A stretch of 6,103 bases of DNA from QHWK01 sp035315685 (lineage in GTDB: Bacteria > Acidobacteriota > Vicinamibacteria > Vicinamibacterales > CAVVIG01): the NCBI GenBank assembly GCA_035315685.1, contig DATFXR010000039.1:1-6103 (forward strand). The letters run 5' to 3'. Made by a program: the position numbers and the translations under genes. Shown piece by piece: positions 1 through 4,867 of this stretch (its first letter is position 1; every line of letters starts with the position of its first letter). Below the pieces are notes generated by a model. That model did no database searches. It was not told where the DNA came from and was given only the letters and a program-made list of their open reading frames with translations.

Positions 1-417
1 GCCGACGGCGTGCAGCACCTGCGTGCCTGTCGGACTCGAGCCGGAGACGATGTTGTATTTCGTGTGTCCCCAATGCGACGGCATCTGGCGGCCGCCGGAC
101 GCCGGATCGTCCTTGGACGCGACCGCCGCAAGCAGCATCTCCAGCGGCGTCACGCCGAGACCGAGGCACAGCGCGCGATCGCGGTAGTAGGGAAAGAACC
201 AGTCGTAGCCCGGTTTGAGGGTCTGTGCTGCGGCAACGCAGATCGCTTCGTGGCCGGCGCCGCTGATCTGAAAGAAAATCTGACTCTGGTTCTTGAGTTG
301 AATCTCCTTGTCGTCGAGCCTTCTTGCAAGGAGCATGGTGCGATACACGGCGAGCAGTTGCTGGCGCTCGAGGCCCTCGAACACGTGCGCGTCGCGTCCG
401 TTCAGCACCGCCTTCAT
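1..417 (-). CDS. 2-oxo-acid (branched-chain) dehydrogenase E1, alpha part, 5' portion; runs off left edge
   Basis: This gene is the thiamine-diphosphate E1 component of a branched-chain 2-oxo-acid dehydrogenase type complex, a cytoplasmic enzyme that decarboxylates a 2-oxo acid and passes the acyl group to the E2 lipoyl domain. The reverse strand is open from ATG at 417 to base 1, giving 139 residues. Family signatures are an N-terminal helix with LLAVYRTMLLARRLDDKE (residues 21-38), SQIFFQISGAGHEA (45-58), WFFPYYRDRA (73-82), GRQMPSHWGH (109-118) and SSPTGTQ (127-133). The last two match the GRQMP..YG and SSPLATQ segments of BCKDH E1-alpha. The diphosphate-binding GDG motif lies beyond the window. 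The start is firm: an in-frame TAA sits at 430-432 with no other start codon between. No Shine-Dalgarno sequence precedes it. Many relatives with this N-terminus are alpha-beta fusions, which cannot be tested here. Whether the true substrate is branched-chain is inferred from the motifs. Confidence 0.9.
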   Translation of the reverse strand, partial: MKAVLNGRDAHVFEGLERQQLLAVYRTMLLARRLDDKEIQLKNQSQIFFQISGAGHEAICVAAAQTLKPGYDWFFPYYRDRALCLGLGVTPLEMLLAAVASKDDPASGGRQMPSHWGHTKYNIVSGSSPTGTQVLHAVG

Positions 418-428
418 CGCGTAGCCAG

Positions 429-437
429 TTTATAGCA
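429..437 (-). promoter_or_regulatory. Extended -10-like element for the E1 gene
   Basis: On the minus strand the bases read TGCTATAAA, an extended -10 with hexamer TATAAA at 434-429. It ends 11 nt before the E1 ATG, so a start of transcription about 6-7 nt downstream would give a near-leaderless mRNA, in line with the missing Shine-Dalgarno sequence. No good -35 is present: the hexamer 17 nt upstream is CATATA. The same bases serve as the possible -35 of the divergent cupin promoter. This is a pattern match only. Confidence 0.4.
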
Positions 438-457
438 TCCAGCGGGGTTGGTATATG
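429..457 (+). promoter_or_regulatory. Promoter-like hexamers for the cupin gene, overlapping the E1 promoter
   Basis: On the plus strand TTTATA (429-434, four of six matches to TTGACA) and TATATG (452-457) are separated by exactly 17 nt. The -10-like hexamer ends 11 nt before the ATG at 469, the same distance as on the other strand, and no Shine-Dalgarno sequence precedes that ATG. If real, the two divergent promoters overlap so that each hexamer is shared, and polymerase could occupy only one at a time. This is inferred from sequence alone. Confidence 0.35.
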
Positions 458-468
458 CTCGACGGCCT

Positions 469-831
469 ATGAGCACCCAGACGGTTCGTCTGCATCGGTG
501 GGACGAGATCGCCCTCGAGAAAGTGACCGAACTGCTCTCACGCAAGATTGTCACCGGCGAGCGCGAGATGCTCGCGCAGATCTATCTGAAACGTGGCTGC
601 ATCGTGCCGAACCACTCGCACGAGAGCGAGCAGATGACCTACATTCTCCAGGGCGCGCTCAAGTTTCTGATCGGCGGCGAGGAAATCACCGTCCGCGAGG
701 GCGAGGTGCTGCACATTCCGTCCTGGGTGGAGCACCAGGCGGAAGCGCTCGAGGACACGTTCGAGCTCGATCTGTTCAGTCCGATCCGTCAGGACTGGCT
801 CGATCACACCGACGACTATTTCCAGCGCTGA
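469..831 (+). CDS. Small metal-binding cupin protein, KdgF-like
   Basis: The product is a 120-residue single-domain cupin, predicted cytoplasmic because no signal peptide or membrane segment is seen. Cupin motif 1 is at residues 43-62, with HSHESEQ giving His49, His51 and Gln55. Motif 2 is at 78-89, with GEVLHIPSWVEH giving His89. A His-His-Gln-His set is the metal site of KdgF-type cupins, and the C-terminal LFSPIRQDWL (102-111) resembles the LDVFSPPREDWL ending common in that group. KdgF linearises unsaturated uronates, but no pectin or alginate genes are near, so that function is not claimed. The ATG at 469 is chosen because the homologous region begins soon after it. A TTG at 448 would add seven residues and would overlap the -10-like hexamer. 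The gene is divergent from the E1 dehydrogenase, which may or may not mean a functional link. The protein looks complete at both ends. Confidence 0.85.
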   Translation: MSTQTVRLHRWDEIALEKVTELLSRKIVTGEREMLAQIYLKRGCIVPNHSHESEQMTYILQGALKFLIGGEEITVREGEVLHIPSWVEHQAEALEDTFELDLFSPIRQDWLDHTDDYFQR

Positions 832-840
832 TGGCGTTCG

Positions 841-918
841 TCCGGCACCGAGAACAAGGTCGGCTTGGCGCGGCAGTTCTACAACGACATTGCGACCAGG
901 CACCACACCGCGCAGCAG
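841..918 (+). pseudogene. LemA-family C-terminal remnant
   Basis: Just after the cupin stop, in the same frame, the translation reads SGTENKVGLARQFYND followed by IATRHHTAQQ. This closely resembles the C-terminal helix of LemA proteins, which typically read TENK(I/V)..ARQFYND followed by ..YNT. Nothing of the N-terminal membrane helix or the preceding LemA helices is present, because the cupin gene occupies that position. After about residue 26 the similarity ends: the usual FP..(I/L)(I/V)A tail is not seen. There is no good start codon or ribosome binding site; a TTG at 865 falls inside the motif. It is best read as the leftover of a lemA gene lost by deletion or recombination. The LemA assignment comes from recalled family sequences, not a search. 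Confidence 0.5.
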
Positions 919-1117
919 GCCGCCAACCGGCGCAAGACATGCCTGTATGATGTCCGCGTTGGTGCTCTTTCTCTTCTTCATCGGCGCCGGGCTCGACATC
1001 TTCTTCGTCCCTGCGGCTGGCGCATTTGTGCATCCACCGACGCGCTCGGCCGCCAGGTGAACCTGGAGGAAGGGTTCCGGTCGGCGCGCATTGCCGCGTT
1101 GAAGGAGATGGCATTTC
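919..1117 (+). other. Gene-free stretch with frame-switching coding signal (probable decayed sequence)
   Basis: No intact gene is visible between the LemA remnant and the peptidase. Third-position G/C preference is strong in the cupin frame up to about 935. It then shifts to the next frame from about 947 to 1030, where MMSALVLFLFFIGAG begins a hydrophobic, membrane-like segment that ends at a TGA at 1058-1060. It returns to the cupin frame from about 1036, where VNLEEGFRSARIAALKEMA is encoded. The cupin frame stays open until TGA at 1132-1134, overlapping the peptidase ATG as ATGA. The pattern suggests a former coding sequence with two compensating frameshifts. I do not recognise the family. 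Confidence 0.3.
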
Positions 1118-1125
1118 AAGGGAGG
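1118..1125 (+). promoter_or_regulatory. Ribosome binding site of the M28 peptidase
   Basis: AAGGGAGG ends 5 nt before the ATG at 1131 and is the clearest Shine-Dalgarno sequence in the window. It decides the start: the frame is open further upstream to a GTG at 1026, but only the ATG has a ribosome site and begins a typical signal peptide. Confidence 0.8.
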
Positions 1126-1130
1126 ACGGC

Positions 1131-3320
1131 ATGAGCGTGCGGGTACCGGCAGTGGCACTGGCGGCGGCGATCCTGAGCGCCGCGTGGCTCTCGGCGCAGG
1201 GCCAGACGATCACGCCGCCGCGCGTGCGAGGGTTCTCCGCCGCCGCGAGCGCGGCCGAGCTCGCGCGCGAGCGCGATCTGCGGGCGGCGGCCGACGCCAA
1301 GGCGAACGAGGCCGATTTCGACGTGATGACCGCGGAACCGCACCACGCCGGCTCGCCCTACGAGATCAAGCTCGCCGACTACGTCGCCGGGAAGTTCAAG
1401 GACTTCGGCATCGAGGCGACCAAGTACGAGTACAGCGTGCTGTTGCCGTGGCCGGGTGAACGCCGCATCGAGATCACGGCGCCGGATCAGGTCAAGCTGC
1501 AGGTTGAAGAAGAAAAGATCCGCGGCGATCAGTGGGCCGACAAGCCGGGGATTCTGCCTGCCTACAACGCGTATTCGCCGTCCGGCGACGTCGCTGGCGA
1601 CATCGTCTACGTGAACTTCGGCATCCCGGCGGACTACGAGACGCTGGCGAAGCTCGGGATCGACGTCAGCGGAAAGATCGTCCTCGCACGCTACGGCGGC
1701 AGTTGGCGTGGCATCAAGCCGAAGGTGGCGGCGGAGCACGGCGCGATCGCATGTTTGATCTATTCCGATCCACACGAGGACGGGTACTTTCAGGGCGAGG
1801 TGTATCCCGACGGTCCGTTTCGCGGCTGGGGGATGATTCAGCGCGGCAGCGTGATGGACATGCCGCGCTATCCCGGGGATCCGTCGACGCCCGATCGGCC
1901 GTCGAAGCCCGGCGTGGAGCGGATCCCGATGGAGAAGATCGAGACGTTCGCGCCGATTCCGGTGCAGCCGATGTCGTATCGCGACGGCGTCGAGCTGCTG
2001 AAACGGTTGAAGGGGCCGGTTGCGCCCGAGGCGTGGCGCGGCGCGCTGCCGATCACCTACCACATCGGGCCCGGCCCCGCGAAGGTTCACATGAAGCTGC
2101 AGATGGACTACGCGCAGCGCCGGCTGATCAACGTGGCCGCGCGGATTCCTGGAGCGATCGCGCCCGACGAATGGATCATCGTCGGTTCGCACCGCGACGC
2201 GTGGACCTTCGGTGCGTCGGACTCGGTGAGCGGACACGTGTCGATGATGGCGGTCGCGCGGACGATGGGCGACATGGTGAAGAAAGGGTGGCGTCCGCGC
2301 CGGTCGATCGTGTTCGTGAGCTGGGATGGCGAGGAACAGGGGCTGCTCGGATCGACCGAGTGGGTCGAGGACCTCGCCGCGGAGCTGAAGGCGAAAGCGG
2401 CGATTTACGTCAACCGCGACGCCGGAGCGGGTGGACTGAACTTCAGCGGCAGCGCCGTACACTCGCTCGGGCCGTTCGTTCACGAGCTCGCGCAGTCGAT
2501 TCAGCCCGCCGGTGAGAAGAAGACGCTGTACGATGGCTGGCTCGATCGCGCGCGCGAGCAGGCGCCGAAGGGCGATGGTCAGCCGCTGCTCAAAGCGCCG
2601 CCAGTCGGCGCGCTTGGCTCGGGATCGGACTACACCGCCTTCCTCGATCACATCGGCGTGGCGTCGATGGACATGGGCTTGAATGGCACCGGTGGCGACG
2701 GCAGCTACCACTCGACCTACGACAACCCGACCTGGTTCAAGAAGTACATCGATCCGCAGTTCAAGTATTCGGTGCTTGCGACCGAGCTGACCGGCGTCGG
2801 GCTGCTCCGGCTCGTCGATGCCGAGATCCTGCCGTTCGACTATGAAGCGTACGGCAATCAGGTTCTGGAGTACGTGAACGACATCGAACAGCAGGCGACG
2901 AAGGCGTCGGCGGATGGTGCGAAGCGCATCGACTTCGCGGGCATGAAGGCCGCGGCACAGGAATTCGCGCGGGCCGGCGCTGCCGCGCGCACACACGCGG
3001 ATGCGCTGCTCGATCATGCGCCGGCATCCGGTCAGCCTGCGTCGAACGCCGCGGCGGACGCCGAGTTCGCTCGCGTCAACCGCGCGCTGATCATGGCAGA
3101 GCGCGATCTGATCGAGCCGTCCGGTCTTCCCGATCGACCGTGGTACCGCCACGTGATCTACGCGCCGGGCCTGTACACCGGCTACGGCGTGAAGACCATT
3201 CCCGGCGTGCGAGAAGCAGTCGACGCAGGCAACTACGTCCGCGCGGCCGAGCAGGCGGCGATCGTCATCCGCGCACTGCAGCGGGCGTCCGCGACGTTGT
3301 CGCGGACGCCCAATGGCTGA
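1131..3320 (+). CDS. Secreted M28B zinc peptidase, glutamate carboxypeptidase II-like
   Basis: The 729-residue product has the full architecture of glutamate carboxypeptidase II (GCPII, about 750 residues). A signal peptide spans residues 1 to about 24 and has no lipobox cysteine, so the enzyme should be exported. A protease-associated (apical) region follows at about 100-330. The M28 catalytic domain is at about 331-560, and a transferrin-receptor-like dimerisation domain at about 570-729 includes GLPDRPWYRHVIYAP (665-679). Zinc ligands fall in GCPII register: His354 and Asp364 (HRDAWTFGASD), catalytic Glu401 with Glu402 (SWDGEEQGLLGSTEW), Asp430 (NRDAG) and His527 (SYHSTYD). Glu410 and Glu413 match the calcium site. 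Arg193 of the glutamate pocket is kept, but the positions of GCPII Asn257, Lys699, Arg534 and Arg536 are Ser240, Gly684, Asp514 and Gly516 by my alignment. It should be an active amino- or carboxypeptidase, but an acidic-substrate preference is doubtful. The stop codon lies inside a heptad repeat. Confidence 0.95.
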   Translation: MSVRVPAVALAAAILSAAWLSAQGQTITPPRVRGFSAAASAAELARERDLRAAADAKANEADFDVMTAEPHHAGSPYEIKLADYVAGKFKDFGIEATKYEYSVLLPWPGERRIEITAPDQVKLQVEEEKIRGDQWADKPGILPAYNAYSPSGDVAGDIVYVNFGIPADYETLAKLGIDVSGKIVLARYGGSWRGIKPKVAAEHGAIACLIYSDPHEDGYFQGEVYPDGPFRGWGMIQRGSVMDMPRYPGDPSTPDRPSKPGVERIPMEKIETFAPIPVQPMSYRDGVELLKRLKGPVAPEAWRGALPITYHIGPGPAKVHMKLQMDYAQRRLINVAARIPGAIAPDEWIIVGSHRDAWTFGASDSVSGHVSMMAVARTMGDMVKKGWRPRRSIVFVSWDGEEQGLLGSTEWVEDLAAELKAKAAIYVNRDAGAGGLNFSGSAVHSLGPFVHELAQSIQPAGEKKTLYDGWLDRAREQAPKGDGQPLLKAPPVGALGSGSDYTAFLDHIGVASMDMGLNGTGGDGSYHSTYDNPTWFKKYIDPQFKYSVLATELTGVGLLRLVDAEILPFDYEAYGNQVLEYVNDIEQQATKASADGAKRIDFAGMKAAAQEFARAGAAARTHADALLDHAPASGQPASNAAADAEFARVNRALIMAERDLIEPSGLPDRPWYRHVIYAPGLYTGYGVKTIPGVREAVDAGNYVRAAEQAAIVIRALQRASATLSRTPNG

Positions 3321-3413
3321 TCGCTGATGGCTGATGGCAATGGGTTCAAGACTTCCCAGCCATCGGCCGTTATCAACCATCAACGCTTTGCCGTCAGCCC
3401 TTAGCTATCAGCC
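3315..3413. repeat. Inverted heptad-repeat element A (GGCTGAT units)
   Basis: The left arm (3315-3342) is four 7-bp units: GGCTGAT, CGCTGAT, GGCTGAT and GGCAATG. The right arm (3386-3413), read on the minus strand, is GGCTGAT, AGCTAAG, GGCTGAC and GGCAAAG. The arms match at 23 of 28 positions and flank a 43-bp centre. Two further related units, CGTTGAT and GGTTGAT, extend the right array to 3372. The peptidase stop codon is within the first unit and the DoxX ATG follows the last base, so the element fills the whole gap between the two genes. The transcript could fold into a long imperfect hairpin, but no T-run follows, so a classical terminator is not indicated. Confidence 0.8.
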
Positions 3414-3881
3414 ATGTCAGGAATGCACGATCGTCAAGCGGCGGGAATCACGATTCTTCGCATCTGCATCGGATTGTTCTTCATCTTCGAGGGCCTAGGG
3501 AAGCTCCGCTGGTTCACGGACACCTCGATCCTGCGCGGTCAATTGATCGGTTGGCTCGGCGCGGTGCCCGCGGGCTCGTGGAGCCACGCGTATCTGCAGC
3601 GCATCGCGATTCCGGGGACGGCCGTTTTCGCGCGGCTGGTTCCGCTCGGCGAGTTGACGTCGGGCGCTGCGCTGGTGCTCGGCGCCTGGCCGCGGTTCTT
3701 CGCGCTGGTCGCCTTCTTCATGGCGCTGAACTTTCACGTCGGCAGCGGCGCGCTGTTCCACTACAGTTTTCTGACCAACGGCTACGGTCTGCCTGTCCTT
3801 GGATCGACGCTCGCGTTAGTTTTCGCCGGGCCCGCGCCGCGCGAACCAAAGCGCGCGCAGCAGCAGAGGCAGAGGTTCTAG
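3414..3881 (+). CDS. DoxX family integral membrane protein
   Basis: The 155-residue product has the DoxX pattern of four membrane helices, at about residues 11-29, 70-91, 94-110 and 124-140. Characteristic features are RICIGLFFIFEGLGKL (16-31), matching the R..G..F...G..KL signature of helix one, and GELTSGAALVLGAWPRF (79-95), matching the GE...G.alllG..R region between helices two and three. DoxX proteins are inner-membrane proteins related to the small DoxD subunit of thiosulfate:quinone oxidoreductase. Most have no established reaction, and nothing here ties this one to sulfur metabolism. The C-terminus after helix four is short, basic and glutamine-rich (142-155) and overlaps an antisense coding-like segment. 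The start is uncertain: the ATG at 3414 directly abuts repeat element A with no clear ribosome site, and an ATG at 3423 is the alternative. It lies 93 bp after the peptidase on the same strand. Confidence 0.85.
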   Translation: MSGMHDRQAAGITILRICIGLFFIFEGLGKLRWFTDTSILRGQLIGWLGAVPAGSWSHAYLQRIAIPGTAVFARLVPLGELTSGAALVLGAWPRFFALVAFFMALNFHVGSGALFHYSFLTNGYGLPVLGSTLALVFAGPAPREPKRAQQQRQRF

Positions 3882-3947
3882 AAACCAGAGCACCTGGCAG
3901 ACGAGCGCGCTGGCGCCAGAGAGGAAGAAGACGAAACGAGAGGGCAA
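3816..3947 (-). pseudogene. Antisense fragment resembling the N-terminus of MFS/spermidine-synthase-like membrane proteins
   Basis: A minus-strand frame of 43 codons from TTG at 3947 encodes SRFVFFLSGASALVCQVLWF near its start (residues 3-22). The pattern FFLSGA.AL..QV.W is typical of the first membrane helix of fused MFS/polyamine-aminopropyltransferase-like proteins. Third positions in this stretch are mostly G or C, as expected for real coding sequence. Family similarity stops after the tryptophan, and the rest of the frame (to TAA at 3816-3818) is antisense to the DoxX C-terminus in codon register. There is no ribosome site, and the TTG directly follows an in-frame TGA at the edge of repeat element B. 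I read it as a remnant rather than a working small gene. The match rests on recalled family motifs. Confidence 0.35.
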
Positions 3948-3950
3948 TCA

Positions 3951-4048
3951 GGAATGCGGAGTGTGGAATTTGGAATGCGTGATTATCGTCGGACAGCCAG
4001 GTAGTGCGACGACTGGCGCGAATTCCAAATTCCTAATTCCAAATTCCT
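3951..4048. repeat. Inverted heptad-repeat element B (GGAATTT units)
   Basis: The left arm (3951-3978) is four 7-bp units: GGAATGC, GGAGTGT, GGAATTT and GGAATGC. The right arm (4021-4048) is AATTCCA and AATTCCT alternating twice, a perfect 14-bp tandem duplication. Aligned as an inverted repeat, the arms match at about 22 of 28 positions around a 42-bp centre, which itself contains a 6-bp inverted repeat (TCGTCG at 3986-3991, CGACGA at 4007-4012). The element lies between the convergent DoxX and rhomboid genes, ending 10 bp from the rhomboid stop. Such a position would suit a two-way transcription end, but neither arm is followed by a clear T-run. Confidence 0.8.
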
Positions 4049-4058
4049 AATCGGGCCT

Positions 4059-4805
4059 TCAGTGAACTCGCCGATCCCAGTCGTCGGCGCGCCCGCCGGA
4101 ATAGACGTCGAACTTCTTGCGGACGCGGTTGATCTTCCACTTCAGATAGCGGTACTTCAGCTCTGCGAGCGGATCCATCCGCATCCGCCCGCTCTTCAGG
4201 AACAGGTAGCCGACCAGCAGGCCGAAGAGGTGGGTCGCATTGGCGACGCCGCCGGCGTCGGACAGCGACGTCAGCAGCGCGATACCGCCGAGGATCGCCA
4301 CGCACACTCGCGCCGGGACCCAGAACACGATCATGAGGATCGGACGCTCCGGGAAGTACATCGCGTAGGCGAGGAGGAGGCCGTAGATCGCGCCGGAGGC
4401 GCCGATGATCGTCGCACTCTGCAACTGCTGCGCGAAGCCGAACGGCAGCAGGGAGAACAGCACCGTCAGAATGCCCGCGCCGATGCCGGTGACGAAGTAA
4501 AACTTGAGGAAGTAGCGCGAGCCCCACATCCGCTCCAGCTCGGTGCCGAACATCCACAGTGCGAGCATGTTGAACAGGATGTGAAAGATGCCGCCGTGCA
4601 GGAACATGTAGGTGGCGGTCTGCCACACCCAGAATCGATGCACGACCAGCGCAGGCACGAGCCCGAAGTAGAGATCGACGCTCGACACGAATGCCCTGAC
4701 GACGAACATCAGGACGTTGACGGCGATCAGCGCTTTGAGCGCGGTCGAGATCGGCCCCGGCCCGAAGGAGAACGATGAGGCGTACGTCGAAGGATAACGG
4801 CGCAT
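4059..4805 (-). CDS. Rhomboid family intramembrane serine protease
   Basis: The 248-residue product is an inner-membrane rhomboid, which cleaves transmembrane substrates within the bilayer. The diagnostic motifs are all present: LHGGIFHILFNM (69-80) with His75 and Asn79, GASG (135-138) with catalytic Ser137, and THLFG (191-195) with catalytic His192, so it should be active. Hydrophobic segments at about 22-42, 64-87, 100-120, 131-150, 156-180 and 188-204 fit a six-helix core. A cytoplasmic, basic tail follows (205-248), ending in GGRADDWDRRVH. Similar tails are common in rhomboids of Acidobacteriota and Bacteroidota; its role is unknown to me. ATG at 4805 is chosen because the first helix begins soon after. 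There is no strong Shine-Dalgarno sequence. The gene follows murJ after 62 bp on the same strand and may share its transcript. Confidence 0.93.
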   Translation of the reverse strand: MRRYPSTYASSFSFGPGPISTALKALIAVNVLMFVVRAFVSSVDLYFGLVPALVVHRFWVWQTATYMFLHGGIFHILFNMLALWMFGTELERMWGSRYFLKFYFVTGIGAGILTVLFSLLPFGFAQQLQSATIIGASGAIYGLLLAYAMYFPERPILMIVFWVPARVCVAILGGIALLTSLSDAGGVANATHLFGLLVGYLFLKSGRMRMDPLAELKYRYLKWKINRVRKKFDVYSGGRADDWDRRVH

Positions 4806-4825
4806 GGCGGCAGATCCGGCATCGT

Positions 4826-4831
4826 ACTATA
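4826..4831 (-). promoter_or_regulatory. -10-like hexamer upstream of the rhomboid gene
   Basis: TATAGT on the minus strand matches the -10 consensus at five of six positions and ends 20 nt before the rhomboid ATG. No -35 is recognisable 17 nt upstream, where the hexamer is GGATCC. It suggests that the rhomboid may have its own promoter in addition to any read-through from murJ. Confidence 0.3.
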
Positions 4832-4845
4832 TCCGGACGTGAGCG

Positions 4846-4858
4846 GGCGGATCCCGCC
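4846..4858 (-). terminator. Short GC hairpin after murJ (weak)
   Basis: A perfect 5-bp GC stem with a 3-nt loop (minus strand GGCGG, GAT, CCGCC) lies 9 bp beyond the murJ stop codon. There is no following T-run, so it is at best a weak or factor-dependent end, and the high GC content makes such stems common by chance. Confidence 0.15.
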
Positions 4859-4867
4859 GCACGTCGC

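Noticed and set aside
448..468. TTG start that would extend the cupin by seven residues
   Set aside because: It has no properly spaced ribosome site and covers the -10-like hexamer; the ATG at 469 fits the family length.
324..950. A 208-codon plus-strand frame across the E1 and cupin genes
   Set aside because: It runs over two genes supported by strong motifs and is itself arginine-rich without any family match.
950..1060. Small 36-residue membrane-like frame starting MSALVLFLFFIGAG
   Set aside because: It has no ribosome site, its coding signal fades before its stop, and the pattern fits a frameshifted remnant better than a small gene.
1026..1130. GTG start that would add 35 residues to the peptidase
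   Set aside because: The added residues are arginine-rich and precede a clean signal peptide; the strong Shine-Dalgarno sequence points to the ATG at 1131.
1116..3383. A 755-codon open frame on the minus strand opposite the peptidase gene
   Set aside because: It is rich in Arg, His and Asp with no recognisable domain, mirrors the real gene, and arises from the G/C-biased third positions that remove stops on the opposite strand.
3551..3982. Plus-strand 143-codon frame ending inside element B
   Set aside because: It is an arginine-rich shadow of the DoxX gene; its tail is only translated heptad repeat.
3315..4048. A CRISPR array or a transposon with terminal inverted repeats
   Set aside because: Repeat units are 7 bp with no spacers. 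Arms of elements A and B do not match each other, and no transposase or target duplication is seen.
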